From the NCBI GenBank assembly GCA_903882935.1, contig CAIRZB010000014.1:1-64000 (forward strand): DNA of 64,000 nucleotides, written 5' to 3'. The notes under the pieces are model-generated. The model worked only from the letters and a program-made list of their open reading frames with translations. It made no database searches and was not told where the DNA came from. Positions within the stretch are counted from its first letter, which is position 1; each line of letters opens with the position of its first letter. Of the stretch, positions 7,288 to 17,347 are shown piece after piece. A program made the translations under genes and the position numbers. This DNA comes from an uncultured Parafilimonas sp. GTDB taxonomy: Bacteria; Bacteroidota; Bacteroidia; Chitinophagales; Chitinophagaceae.

Positions 7288-10125
7288 ATGAACATCAAGA
7301 GGCGCCAGTTTTTAAAGCTCACTTCACTAACGGCCGCAGGCCTGCCATTGTTACAATATGCCAAAGCAGCACCACGCCACAGCGTGGCCGCAGCAGAAGA
7401 TACGGTGTTTAACATGTTTGCCACCCCGCTAAACATACACCGGCCGTTTGTACGCTGGTGGTGGAACGGCGACCGCGTTACCAAACACGAGGCGTTGCGC
7501 GAACTGGATGTAATGAAAGCCGCAGGCATTGGCGGCGTGGAAATAAACCCCATAAAATGGAACGAGAACGCCGACGCCATCGGCATACCGGAGCTTACCT
7601 GGGGCAGCCCCGAATGGCTGGATGTGGTGGAGGCCACCGTTAAGGGTGCAAAGGAAAAAGGTATTGTATGCGATATGATTGTCGGCTCCGGCTGGCCCTA
7701 CGGCGGCGAACATGTGCCGCGGAACGAGCAGAGCCAGATTGTGATACTCGGCACCAAAAACCTGGAAGGCGGCAAACAATACAGCTTTACGGCAAAAGAA
7801 CTGCTGGCCAGCGTGGAACCGCCGAGCAACTACGAGAATAAAGTAAGCGAGCTGTTTACCCTGCGCCTGGCACCGGCGGAGATGGCGGCCTTTACGCCCG
7901 GCACCAGCCTTGACGCGCAGTTGAAAAACGATACCATCACCGTGGACGTGCCGGCTGGTGCGCATGTGCTGTACTACCTTATAAAGTACACCGGCTTCCA
8001 GCGGGTTATACAGGGTGCCTTGGGTGCGCGCGGCCCGGTGATAAACCATTACCAGCAAAGCGCGGTGCAAAACTACCTTGAACATTTTGGGGAACTATTA
8101 ACCGGCAGGTTGGGGCCGTTGAACAATTATTTCAGGGCATTTTTTACCGACAGCATCGAGCTGGAGGGCGCCAACTGGTGCGATGATTATTTTCAGCAGT
8201 TCAAACAACGGAGGGGCTATGACCTGGAGCCATACTTCCCCTACATATTGTTTAAGGTAGGCGAAATGGGCAATGCCGTAAACGAAAAATACGGCACCAC
8301 GTTTTCACCCGCGTTGCAGGCCACCATCAACCGCATACGGTACGATTTTTTAGAAACTAAGCAGGCCCTGTTCCAGGAGCGTTTTGTGGGCACCTTTGTG
8401 GCATGGTGTAAAAAGCACGGCGTAAAAAGCCGCATGCAAGCCTATGGTATGGACTGTAACGCCATTGATGCCACCCTGCAGTTAGACATACCCGAGTGCG
8501 AAACTTGGACCTGGGTGCCGCAGATTGAGGAGTTTGACGCAAGCCCCGATAATTTTAGCGGCCGCAACTACACGATGGCCAATAAGTTTGTTTCCAGCGC
8601 CGCGCACCTGGCGGGCAAACAGGAAATAAGCTGCGAGGAAAACACCAACACCGGCCAAATATTCAGTGCCACTTTGGAGCGGGTAAAAATAACAGGCGAC
8701 CAAAGCATCCTGTCTGGCGTAACGCACAGTGTGCTGCACGGGTTTAATTACACTCCGCTGGAAGCCCCTTTCCCCGGTTGGTTGCGCTACGGCAGCTTTT
8801 TTAACGAGCGCAACCCTTGGTGGCCCTATTTTAGGCTGTGGAGCGATTATAAAGCCCGCGTATCGTCGCTGCTGATGAATTCGGTGATGCAGGCAAATAT
8901 TGCCGTACTGCACCCGCTGGCAGACCTGGCGAGCAAATACGGCTTTCAACGCGACCCGTTCCCTAACGTTAGCTACCCGCCTTACGTGCATAAAGTATGG
9001 GAGGCCATACACCAAAACGGCAACGGTTGCGACTATGTGTCGGAGCAGGTACTGCAAAACGCCGCCAGCAGTAACGGCAGCCTAACCTACAACGCCCGCC
9101 GCTACCAAACCCTGGTGCTGATTGAGGTGGAAACCATGCACCCCGAAACCGCCAAAGCCATCAAGCAATTTGCCGATGCGGGCGGCAAGTTGGTATTTAT
9201 CGGCAAGGCCCCGCACTTTTCATCCGGCCTAACCGACTATAAGGAAAAAAGCAAGGAGATTGAAAACATCAGCAACAGCATATTAAAGCACCACCCAAAA
9301 ACAGCAGGCATAGTGCCCGCCCCCGGCGATGATTTAATCACCTGGTGGCGCGGCATACAGCAGCAATTTGGCATAACGCCGTATGTAACCATTACCCAGC
9401 CCACCATACACGTAAACCAGTTGTATTATAAAAGCGGCGACAGGGATGTTTTCTTTTTCAGCAATTACAGTGCGGCAAACCCATTCAAATTCACGGCCAA
9501 GTTTAATTTCATAAACGATAAAACGCCTTGGATTTGGAACGCAGAAACAGGCGAGCGTTTTTTATTCCCACGTAACACCGAAGGAGATTTGGAAATTTAC
9601 CTCGGCCCCTCTGAGTCTAAATTCATCGTGTTCGATACAACGCAGGACGGAGAAACATATAACAGTGTTGATATAATGGGCAAGGCACAAATAGGTATCC
9701 CCGGCCCATGGCAGTTAACGCTACATCATTTAAACAGCACCACCCAAAAAATAACATTGTCCGAATTAACTGACCTAAAGTTGCGCCCCGACACGCAGAA
9801 TTTTTCGGGCACAATTAATTACCATAAAACCATTAACCTTACTGATACCAACGGCAAAACGTACTTGACGCTCGGCCACATTTACGATGTTAGCGAGTTG
9901 GAAGTAAACGGCCGCCCCCTGGGTGCCAAATGGTATGGTGACCATATTTACGACATCAGCAAAGCCATACAGCCCGGCGAAAACTTCATTACCATAACCA
10001 TTACCACCACTGCCGGGGCATATACCAAGTCGCTTAAAAACAACAAAGCCGCCCAGGAATGGAGCGACGGCGATTTGTACGGCCCAACCGGGTTAACCGG
10101 CGGGGTTAATATATTCAAGGGGTAG
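7288..10125 (+). CDS. GH106-like glycoside hydrolase (putative alpha-L-rhamnosidase), Tat-exported
   Basis: A 945-residue enzyme matching the glycoside hydrolase family 106 type of alpha-L-rhamnosidase. The N-terminus KRRQFLKLTSLTAAG is a twin-arginine export signal, meaning folded export to the periplasm. The catalytic barrel opens with RPFVRWWWNGDRVT and GIGGVEINP, and continues with VGSGWPYGGEHV; later segments include the EENTNTGQ strand and a C-terminal jelly-roll like domain (about 790-945) with DVSELEVNGRPLGAKWYGDHIYDI. Substrate specificity cannot be read from sequence, and the catalytic pair was not located with certainty. It stands alone with a strong terminator and no polysaccharide-utilisation partners nearby. 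Confidence 0.82.
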   Translation: MNIKRRQFLKLTSLTAAGLPLLQYAKAAPRHSVAAAEDTVFNMFATPLNIHRPFVRWWWNGDRVTKHEALRELDVMKAAGIGGVEINPIKWNENADAIGIPELTWGSPEWLDVVEATVKGAKEKGIVCDMIVGSGWPYGGEHVPRNEQSQIVILGTKNLEGGKQYSFTAKELLASVEPPSNYENKVSELFTLRLAPAEMAAFTPGTSLDAQLKNDTITVDVPAGAHVLYYLIKYTGFQRVIQGALGARGPVINHYQQSAVQNYLEHFGELLTGRLGPLNNYFRAFFTDSIELEGANWCDDYFQQFKQRRGYDLEPYFPYILFKVGEMGNAVNEKYGTTFSPALQATINRIRYDFLETKQALFQERFVGTFVAWCKKHGVKSRMQAYGMDCNAIDATLQLDIPECETWTWVPQIEEFDASPDNFSGRNYTMANKFVSSAAHLAGKQEISCEENTNTGQIFSATLERVKITGDQSILSGVTHSVLHGFNYTPLEAPFPGWLRYGSFFNERNPWWPYFRLWSDYKARVSSLLMNSVMQANIAVLHPLADLASKYGFQRDPFPNVSYPPYVHKVWEAIHQNGNGCDYVSEQVLQNAASSNGSLTYNARRYQTLVLIEVETMHPETAKAIKQFADAGGKLVFIGKAPHFSSGLTDYKEKSKEIENISNSILKHHPKTAGIVPAPGDDLITWWRGIQQQFGITPYVTITQPTIHVNQLYYKSGDRDVFFFSNYSAANPFKFTAKFNFINDKTPWIWNAETGERFLFPRNTEGDLEIYLGPSESKFIVFDTTQDGETYNSVDIMGKAQIGIPGPWQLTLHHLNSTTQKITLSELTDLKLRPDTQNFSGTINYHKTINLTDTNGKTYLTLGHIYDVSELEVNGRPLGAKWYGDHIYDISKAIQPGENFITITITTTAGAYTKSLKNNKAAQEWSDGDLYGPTGLTGGVNIFKG

Positions 10126-10147
10126 AAAAAAAGATTTGGCAACTTTT

Positions 10148-10188
10148 ATAGATTTGACAACTTTTAAAAAGTTGTCAAATCTATTTTT
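10148..10188 (+). terminator. Strong palindromic terminator after the GH106 gene
   Basis: An 18-base arm (10148-10165) is perfectly complementary to 10167-10184, giving a nearly loopless hairpin followed by a T run. It lies 23 bases after the stop codon. The symmetry could also let it work on the opposite strand. Confidence 0.85.
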
Positions 10189-10371
10189 GTGTACCAGCAG
10201 AAGGAATGCTGTGGGGCATCGTTGTGTCACTCCCTTCAACAATTGGTTTTTCATGGCATCAGTACCCATGTAGGGAATCAAATCATGCCCAGCAATAGAT
10301 GTTTCCTGCATCCCCCCTTCTGGACTTCCGATGGATTAACCGCAGAAATTAGCCTGTTTACTTCCCCAAAT

Positions 10372-10800
10372 TTAAGCTTTCGCCTTACGCAAACCAAATA
10401 CCGTGAGGCCAGTTAAAACGGCTGCCAACAAGGTAATAATGGCTGCAAAAGGGAAAAAATAAATAAATTCCACTATGCACGTTGCGGCAAGGCTTACAAA
10501 AAGAAGGAACAAAATTTTTATGCTTATGTGCGGTTGGGCGGCAGCAAACCCGCCAATGATCCAAAGCAAGGCAGCAACAAGCAACATAAAAATGGTGGCT
10601 ACGCTGCCAAAGCCTGTAAAAGAGTCGCCGAAACTGTGCACGGCACCCATAAACGGAAATAGGTGGTCCGTCATACCACTGATAACGGCCTGCTGCTCGG
10701 GGCTTTTAGCATTTTTCCATTGCGACATGCCCATGGTATGGGCGATGGCATGAAATATCATGAGGCCGGCCGAGATACGGGTTAAAAGTTTTGTTTTCAT
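10372..10800 (-). CDS. Small four-helix membrane protein of unknown function
   Basis: A 142-residue inner-membrane protein with about four transmembrane helices (near 8-25, 62-85, 93-115 and 117-137). The first helix contains FHAIAHTMG, with two His residues, and is followed by a soluble loop SQWKNAKSPEQQAVISGM. His in the first helix and an HSFGDSFTGFG segment recur in small uncharacterised membrane families, but I do not recognise a specific function. It is transcribed towards the GH106 gene and appears monocistronic. Confidence 0.6.
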   Translation of the reverse strand: MKTKLLTRISAGLMIFHAIAHTMGMSQWKNAKSPEQQAVISGMTDHLFPFMGAVHSFGDSFTGFGSVATIFMLLVAALLWIIGGFAAAQPHISIKILFLLFVSLAATCIVEFIYFFPFAAIITLLAAVLTGLTVFGLRKAKA

Positions 10801-11027
10801 ATACTTGTTTGGGTGTGGCGCAAGCTAATAAAACTATTTGGCTTACGCAAGCAGGAAAGCCTTAGTAAATTGCGGCAATCCTGAAATTTTACGTGGTAAC
10901 ATTTTGAATGCCCCAGTTTCTCTTGGCATGCTCGTTTTTAGTATTATTGTTTTGCCAATTATGTGGGGCATATAATCAAAATTTAACCAGTAACATTGCT
11001 ATGCAATTAACCAGCAAACCCCGCCTG

Positions 11028-12398
11028 ATGAAATTACCTAAAACACTGGCCGTCCTGTTAACAATCGTTTTATGCACTGCAGAACTATCTGCACAAACTA
11101 ATACCTACGGTCCCGACCGGCTTTTTACCACACAGGAATTAAAAAACGATTTCCATTACTTAGTGGATTCACTCACCAAAAAACATCCAAACTTATACAT
11201 TTACACCCCCAAGGTGGTATTCCAACATTTTACCGACAGCTTGTACAATGGCATCAATAAGCCTGCAACAGCTACTGATTTTTACAACACCATTACCCTG
11301 TTGAATGCAAAAATTTGCAATGGCCATACCATGTTTTTGCCCGGTGGCGAGGCAACGGCGTACTTCAGCCGTCACAGCAAGTTTTTACCCTTTTATATTA
11401 AAATCATCCGGGGCAGGCTGTACGTAAACATGAATTGTTCGGGAGACACCTCCGTTGCCAACGGTTCGGAAATATTATCGCTCAATGGTGCCAGCACCAA
11501 ATACATTTTACAATATCTGTTAGCCCGGCAAATACGCGACGGTTTTAATTCCACGTATCCCGTTTGGATATTAGACAACTACTTCAAGGAATACTACGGG
11601 TTTTCATTCGGGCATCCCGTCACGTTTTCGGTTGCTTATAAAAATCCAGGTTGCTCGCCCAAAACAACCCAAGTGCGGGCATTACCGAAAGACAGCATAA
11701 AATACTACCAAACCTTACGATATGCCAACCGGCTTACCAACAACAAAGTGGGCCAAGGCATTACGGTTGAAGTAAACAAGTTGCAGGCGTACGCCGTACT
11801 CACCGTAAAAACCTTTGAGAATGAAAGGCTGCAGTTAATCTACAGGCAGAACTTTAAAGCCACTATAGATTCAGCATTTGGGCAAATAGCGCAAACTAAC
11901 GCGAAGAGCCTTGTACTTGACTTGCGGGATAACCAAGGCGGCGATTTTGAAAACGGCCAGCTATTGTTATCTTACCTGCTGGGCAAGCCCTTTCAATTGC
12001 TGTTGCAAGGCGATGCCACCGCAGTAGTACAGCCCTTGGCAAACCGGTTTGCCGGCAAACTATTTGTGCTGGTGAACGGCGGCAGTTTTTCCAACACCGG
12101 CATTGTATGCGCCCGTTTGGCTTATTATAATCGCGCTGTGTTTATTGGTGAAGAAACCGGCGGTAACAACAGCATCATCAGCGGCTTTTTAAACGATGGG
12201 CAAGATATTACCCTGCCCGCCACCCACATTACCTGCGCCATACCAAACACATCATTTTTAATCAGGGATGACATGCCGAATGCAGGGCATGGCACCATGC
12301 CGCAATTCACGGTTACGCCCAGCATTGGCGACATGATAAACAATAACGACACAGTTAAAAACTTTGCGGTACGGCTTGCGTTGAAGAAAGACTATTGA
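11028..12398 (+). CDS. S41 family peptidase (tail-specific protease-like), secreted
   Basis: An exported serine protease of the S41 family. The frame is open from ATG 10908, but I prefer ATG 11028 because it begins a clean signal peptide (MKLPKTLAVLLTIVLCTAELSAQ) and because a TAACATTTTG promoter-like sequence lies right against 10908; this gives about 456 residues. The core fold shows LVLDLRDNQGGD, then the putative nucleophile Ser in NGGSFSNTG (Ser353 from the chosen start), then GEETGGNN. No PDZ domain is evident, as in many short Bacteroidetes S41 proteins. It is monocistronic and followed by the 400-bp tandem repeats. Confidence 0.82.
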   Translation: MKLPKTLAVLLTIVLCTAELSAQTNTYGPDRLFTTQELKNDFHYLVDSLTKKHPNLYIYTPKVVFQHFTDSLYNGINKPATATDFYNTITLLNAKICNGHTMFLPGGEATAYFSRHSKFLPFYIKIIRGRLYVNMNCSGDTSVANGSEILSLNGASTKYILQYLLARQIRDGFNSTYPVWILDNYFKEYYGFSFGHPVTFSVAYKNPGCSPKTTQVRALPKDSIKYYQTLRYANRLTNNKVGQGITVEVNKLQAYAVLTVKTFENERLQLIYRQNFKATIDSAFGQIAQTNAKSLVLDLRDNQGGDFENGQLLLSYLLGKPFQLLLQGDATAVVQPLANRFAGKLFVLVNGGSFSNTGIVCARLAYYNRAVFIGEETGGNNSIISGFLNDGQDITLPATHITCAIPNTSFLIRDDMPNAGHGTMPQFTVTPSIGDMINNNDTVKNFAVRLALKKDY

Positions 12399-12486
12399 GC
12401 TTGGCCCTAATTATTTTTTTGTCCCGCATGTGGGGCTACCCGTAGGTTCTACAAATAGGTAGTGCGTAAGGCACATGCAGACGACA

Positions 12487-12886
12487 ATTATAAATAACTC
12501 TTCTACAAACTGTTGATAATCAGTGTTTTAAAAATATGTCTCTTTTATTGTTTGGGAAAGCCAAGCCAATCTAACCGTCATAGCGAGCCTGCGCGTATGT
12601 TAACCGAATCTAATTTAAGCCAAAAGCGGGCGTGGCTATCTGCCCAAACACGAAACGTTTTTTGCACGCAGCCATCTATCACACACAGCACATTCCACAC
12701 GGCGCAATACCTCCTGTCGGATACAGGCAGATAGCCACGCCGCTTTTAGGCAGCATGTGGCTTTGGTTTGCGTGTGCACGGCTCGCTATCACGGTGCATA
12801 TGTATATTCGTCTGCAAATAATTGGTCACCAACAGACGAAAAAGGGTTATACCCATTTGTTGCCGCGTTCGCAAGGAAGGATGAAT
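12487..12886. repeat. Tandem 400-bp palindromic element, copy 1
   Basis: The first of two direct copies with a 398-base period. Each copy contains nested inverted repeats: ACCGTCATAGCGAGCC near its left end against GGCTCGCTATCACGGT near its right end, and AAAAGCGGGCGTGGCTATCT against AGATAGCCACGCCGCTTTT inside that. A small hairpin TTCGTCTG/CAGACGAA follows. There is no coding frame of any conviction. It looks like a non-autonomous palindromic element rather than a gene. Confidence 0.8.
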
Positions 12887-13286
12887 TATATATTACCCTT
12901 CTACAAACGGTTGATAATCAGTGTTGTTAAAAATATGTTTCATTTATTGTTTGGGTAAGCCAAGCCAATCTAACCGTCATAGCGAGCCTGCGCGTGTGTT
13001 AACCGAATCTAATTTAAGCCAAAAGCGGGCGTGGCTATCTGCCCAAACACGAAACGTTTTTTGCACGCAACTATCTATCACAGGCGGCACATTCCACACG
13101 GCGCAATACCTCCTGTCGGGTAAAGGCAGATAGCCACGCCGCTTTTAGGCAGCACGTGGCTTTGGATTGCGTGTGCGCGGCTCGCCATGACGGTGCATAT
13201 GTATATTCGTCTGCAAATAATTGGTCACCAACAGACGAAAAAGGGTTGTACCCCTTTGTTGCCGCGTTCGCAAGGCCGGATGAATT
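12885..13286. repeat. Tandem 400-bp palindromic element, copy 2
   Basis: The second copy, differing from copy 1 by scattered substitutions and very few indels. Differences fall in both arms, with some compensating. It ends about 85 bases before the lipoprotein gene. Together the two copies occupy almost the whole gene-free stretch 12399-13370. Confidence 0.8.
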
Positions 13287-13370
13287 TGGATCGCATACTT
13301 TTTCTCCACCTTACAATAAAATCTGTATCTTAACCATCTATTTATTGCAACACCCGCAACACACGACGAC

Positions 13371-13916
13371 ATGAAAAAAATAACATTACCACTCTTATGC
13401 CTGCTGGCCTTTGCTGCCTGTAACAATACGCCCACCAAAGAAAGCGCAGTTACAACAACAGCCACCTACACACTGCCAGACGATAGTGCCATTACCCAAG
13501 CCGTGCATGATGCCTATGCCTGCATTAGCTTTAGCAACGGCAAACCGCGCTATGATAGCATACCCTATTATTTTATACCCCAGGCGCAACTCATTAATTT
13601 CCGCACCGACACGGCCATGGTTACCAGCATAACACAGTTTGTTGGGTTTTACAAACAGTTTATCGAGGCCAACCACATTACGCTTTTTTATGAGCAAGAA
13701 TTGTATGGCAAAACGGAGCAGTTTGGCAAGATAGCCCACCGCATCAGCACCTACAAAACCTATATCAACTCCATGGATTCATTACCGGAAAGGGGGGTTA
13801 ACAGCTTTCAGCTAATAAACACACCCAACGGCTGGAAAGTATCCAGTATTATTTGGGATGTGGAAAAACCCACGCTGCCGGTGCCAGCCTACTATCTTAA
13901 GGATAGCACGAAATAA
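13371..13916 (+). CDS. Lipoprotein with NTF2-like fold
   Basis: A 181-residue lipoprotein: the signal MKKITLPLLCLLAFAAC places the lipidated Cys at residue 17. The remaining domain (about 38-175) has the helix-then-curved-sheet pattern of SnoaL/NTF2-like proteins, with ITQFVGFYKQFIEANHITLFYEQEL and a closing VNSFQLINTPNGWKVSSIIWD strand pair typical of that fold. The function is unknown; such domains bind small ligands or serve as scaffolds. It is monocistronic, with 143 bases before the next gene. Confidence 0.65.
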   Translation: MKKITLPLLCLLAFAACNNTPTKESAVTTTATYTLPDDSAITQAVHDAYACISFSNGKPRYDSIPYYFIPQAQLINFRTDTAMVTSITQFVGFYKQFIEANHITLFYEQELYGKTEQFGKIAHRISTYKTYINSMDSLPERGVNSFQLINTPNGWKVSSIIWDVEKPTLPVPAYYLKDSTK

Positions 13917-14059
13917 GGTATAGACCAACCGGTAACAAAGCGGTGTTTTCAAATAGAAACACGACGGTTAGGCTCTATAAACATGTTAAACATCCCCCAC
14001 CTACAAAAAATTTACCTGCTTAATAGGCTACGGGTTGCCTAATATGCTACTTTTAGCCC

Positions 14060-15829
14060 ATGAAGAAAGCTTTATATGCATTCATGTTGGCGGCAGGTTT
14101 ATATACTGCCGCTCAAGCCCAGGAAAAAGGGTTTACCCATGCAGATACCCTGCGCGGCACCATTACGCCCGAGCGCGCTTGGTGGGATGTACAGCGGTAT
14201 GATATTTGGGTAAAGCCGGATTATGCCACGAAAACGATTGAGGGAAGGGTAAAGATTAGTTATACAATACTATCCCCAAAAAATAAGGCCGAAAAAACAA
14301 AATCCATTGTCAAGGCTATTTCTGAGGGCAAAAACATGCAAATCGATTTACAGGAACCCTTAATTATTGACAGCATCAAACAATATGCCTTTCCTGTAAT
14401 TGGGAGCCACGGCAATTTCAAACTGAATACATCAGTAAAAATTAGCCATCGATTAAACTTCGAAAAAATAGACAAAAACGTTTATATAGTTAGTGTTGTG
14501 GGCGACTACAACAATACTCAAGATTCCATCACCATTTACTACCACGGCAAGCCCCGCGAGGCAGTTCGCCCGCCGTGGGACGGCGGCTGGATATGGAAAA
14601 CAGATTCCCTGGGCCGCCCATGGATGAGCGTTGCCTGCCAGGGCCTCGGGGCCAGCGTTTGGTACCCTTGTAAAGACCACCAGGGCGACGAGCCGGATAA
14701 AGGCGCATCCCTATCTATGGTGGTAGCTGATACCTTGGTGGCCGTGGGCAACGGGCGGTTAACCAGCAAGGCAAGCAATAACGACGGCACCACCACCTGG
14801 CAATGGGAAGTAGTAAACCCCATTAATAACTACAACATTATACCCTATATTGGCAAATATGTTAACTGGACTGACACCTACGCCGGTGAAAAGGGCAAGC
14901 TTGATGTAAGCTATTGGGTATTGGATTATAACGAGGCTAGGGCAAAGCTGCAGTTTGAGCAGGCAAAGAACATGTTAAAGGCTTTGGAATACTGGTACGG
15001 CCCCTACCCTTTTTATGAGGATGGCTATAAACTGGTGGAAAGCCCGCACCTGGGCATGGAACACCAAAGCGCTGTGGGTTACGGCAATCATTTTCAAAAC
15101 GGGTACCTCGGCCGGGATTTATCGCGCAGCGGCTGGGGATTGAAATGGGATTTTATCATCGTGCATGAAAGCGGGCATGAATGGTTTGCCAACAGTATAA
15201 CGAGTAAAGATCTTGCCGACATGTGGATACACGAAGGCATGACAAACTATTGCGAAACACTGTTTACCGATTATTGGTTTGGCGCAACAGCCGGCAACGA
15301 ATACAACTACGGCGTTCGTAAAAACATACGCAACGACAAGCCGATTATTGCCCATTATGGCGTTAATGAGGAGGGTAGCGGCGACATGTACTATAAGGGC
15401 GGCAACATGATGCAGCTGATAAGGCACTCCATTGACAATGATTCGTTATTCAGGCAAATATTACGCGGCCTTAACAAAACCTTCTACCACCAAACGGTTA
15501 CCACCCAGCAGATTGAAAGTTACATAAGCAAACATGCCGGTATTGATTTTAGCAAATTGTTCGACCAATATTTGCGCACCACCCAAATACCAGTGCTGGA
15601 GTATTACTTCACAAAGGACAACAAAACCATGTTTTACCGTTTTACCAACTGTGTACCCGGTTTTACACTGCGCATCATGCTGCATAACGATGCAAATACC
15701 TACAAACTGTCTGCAACGGAAAAATGGGGCAGCGTTGCGGTTAAACCCAATGGCGATGCAACCGCTTTGCCTATGCTGATTGATAAAAACTATTACATAA
15801 CGCTCAAACAAGTGCAGGCCGCCCAATAG
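14060..15829 (+). CDS. M1 family metallopeptidase, short form
   Basis: A secreted zinc peptidase of 589 residues with signal MKKALYAFMLAAGLYTAAQAQ. The zinc site is HESGHEW (His369, Glu370, His373) with Glu392 in MWIHEGMTNY, the expected M1 spacing. The substrate motif is GMEHQS instead of the classic GAMEN, seen in a subset of M1 enzymes. It lacks the C-terminal HEAT-like domain of the 827-residue paralogue at 3000. The promoter-like TACTTTTAG lies only about 4 bases before the ATG, suggesting a very short leader. The flippase gene follows by 20 bases and is probably co-transcribed. Confidence 0.92.
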   Translation: MKKALYAFMLAAGLYTAAQAQEKGFTHADTLRGTITPERAWWDVQRYDIWVKPDYATKTIEGRVKISYTILSPKNKAEKTKSIVKAISEGKNMQIDLQEPLIIDSIKQYAFPVIGSHGNFKLNTSVKISHRLNFEKIDKNVYIVSVVGDYNNTQDSITIYYHGKPREAVRPPWDGGWIWKTDSLGRPWMSVACQGLGASVWYPCKDHQGDEPDKGASLSMVVADTLVAVGNGRLTSKASNNDGTTTWQWEVVNPINNYNIIPYIGKYVNWTDTYAGEKGKLDVSYWVLDYNEARAKLQFEQAKNMLKALEYWYGPYPFYEDGYKLVESPHLGMEHQSAVGYGNHFQNGYLGRDLSRSGWGLKWDFIIVHESGHEWFANSITSKDLADMWIHEGMTNYCETLFTDYWFGATAGNEYNYGVRKNIRNDKPIIAHYGVNEEGSGDMYYKGGNMMQLIRHSIDNDSLFRQILRGLNKTFYHQTVTTQQIESYISKHAGIDFSKLFDQYLRTTQIPVLEYYFTKDNKTMFYRFTNCVPGFTLRIMLHNDANTYKLSATEKWGSVAVKPNGDATALPMLIDKNYYITLKQVQAAQ

Positions 15830-15849
15830 CACCACCTGCATGTTTTATA

Positions 15850-17343
15850 ATGGGTAATATACGTAAGCAAACAATTGTATCCAGCGTATTGGTTTTTATC
15901 GGCTTTGGCATAGGTGTGGTTAACACCCTAATTTTTGGCAAAAAAGATTTTTTGTTCACCGCCGACCAATATGGCCTAACCCGTGTATTTACAGATGTGG
16001 GCCAATTGTTTTATGGCTTTGCCAGCCTAGGGGCAATACCGGTTATGTACAAGTTTTACCCATACTATAAAGACAACCTGCCCGATAAGAAGAACGACCT
16101 TTTTACCCGTACTTTTATAATAACACTCATCGGCTTTTTATTGGTTTTAATTGGGGGTATTGTTTTTCAACCGCTGGTGGTTAAAAAATTTATTGAAAAC
16201 TCAAAGCTGTTTGTTGATTATTACTATTACGTCTTCCCCTTTGCGTTGGGCATATTGATGTTTGCACTGCTGGAGGGGTATTCGGCGGTGCTGCAAAAAA
16301 CCATCCTTTCCAATTTCCTGCGCGAAACCGGGCTTCGTATATTAACGCTGCTCCTGATAGGCGCGTACTATTGCAAGCTGCTTAACTTTAGTGGCTTTGT
16401 GGTTATTTTTTCCATGCTTTATTTGGCCATTGCATTGGTGTTGTTGGTGTACCTGCTACGCTCAGGCCAGTTGCATTTTAGTTTTAGTGTAAGCAGGGTT
16501 ACCCAAAAATTCCGCAAAAAAATGCTTGGCATGCAAGGGCTTATGTTCGGCGGTATTTGCATAACCAATGTAGGCGCCACTGTTGACGGCTTATTGATTG
16601 CCAGCTTAAAAGGCCTAACCCAAACCGCGGCATACACCTTTGCCCAATACGCAGCCAGCCTAGTGCAGGTGCCGCAGCGCAGCATTATTGCTATTTCAAC
16701 CGGGGTGTTACTGCGGGAATGGAAAAACAAAAACTATGCTGAGGTGGAGCGCATTTATACCCGCTCCTGCATAAACATGCTGCTGCTTGGCCTGTTTATT
16801 TTTGGCAATGTGTGGCTTAATGCGCACGACGGCATAAAAGTACTACGGCTGCAGGATTCTTTTAACACGAGCCTTAATGCCATGCTGGTATTGGGCATGA
16901 TACGCATTATTGATGCTGGTACCGGCGTAAACGGCATCGTAATACTCACCTCAAACAAATGGCGGTTCGATTTTTACAGCGGTATCATTATGCTCGGCTT
17001 GCGCATACCCATGGCGTATTTTTTTGTAAAGCGGTTTGGCTTCATCGGCTCCGCCTATGCCGAGCTTATTTCGTTAACAATCTATAACTTCCTGCGGTTT
17101 GAATTTATACGGCGGGCATACAACATGCAACCGTTCACCAAAAAAACGGTGTACGCATTAATGCTCGGCTTCGGCACCTATTTTTTAGTGTTTTATGCCG
17201 CTGGAAGTATCAACGGCTGGGCGGGCATATTTTTGCGGGTTGTCCTTTTTTCCGGCACCATGGTAGCGGGCATTTTCATCTTGAAACTTACGCCCGATGC
17301 CCTGCAACTGTACGATAATTTCAAGAAGCGGTTTGCACGGTAA
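15850..17343 (+). CDS. Polysaccharide flippase (Wzx/MATE-like membrane transporter)
   Basis: A 497-residue integral membrane protein with about 12-14 helices, starting MGNIRKQTIVSSVLVFIGFGIGVVNTLIF, the typical opening of O-antigen/polysaccharide flippases of the MOP superfamily. Such proteins flip lipid-linked saccharides across the inner membrane. No glycosyltransferases are near, so the substrate is unknown. It starts 20 bases after the M1 peptidase stop and ends 5 bases before a nested inverted-repeat element that could terminate transcription. Confidence 0.88.
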   Translation: MGNIRKQTIVSSVLVFIGFGIGVVNTLIFGKKDFLFTADQYGLTRVFTDVGQLFYGFASLGAIPVMYKFYPYYKDNLPDKKNDLFTRTFIITLIGFLLVLIGGIVFQPLVVKKFIENSKLFVDYYYYVFPFALGILMFALLEGYSAVLQKTILSNFLRETGLRILTLLLIGAYYCKLLNFSGFVVIFSMLYLAIALVLLVYLLRSGQLHFSFSVSRVTQKFRKKMLGMQGLMFGGICITNVGATVDGLLIASLKGLTQTAAYTFAQYAASLVQVPQRSIIAISTGVLLREWKNKNYAEVERIYTRSCINMLLLGLFIFGNVWLNAHDGIKVLRLQDSFNTSLNAMLVLGMIRIIDAGTGVNGIVILTSNKWRFDFYSGIIMLGLRIPMAYFFVKRFGFIGSAYAELISLTIYNFLRFEFIRRAYNMQPFTKKTVYALMLGFGTYFLVFYAAGSINGWAGIFLRVVLFSGTMVAGIFILKLTPDALQLYDNFKKRFAR

Positions 17344-17347
17344 CGCT

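Noticed and set aside
10093-10311. A 72-codon minus-strand frame between the GH106 and membrane protein genes
   Set aside because: It runs through the perfect terminator palindrome and into the GH106 3' end; no family pattern.
12487-13286. CRISPR-like array
   Set aside because: The repeats are two 400-bp copies with inner palindromes, not short repeats with unique spacers, and no cas gene is present.
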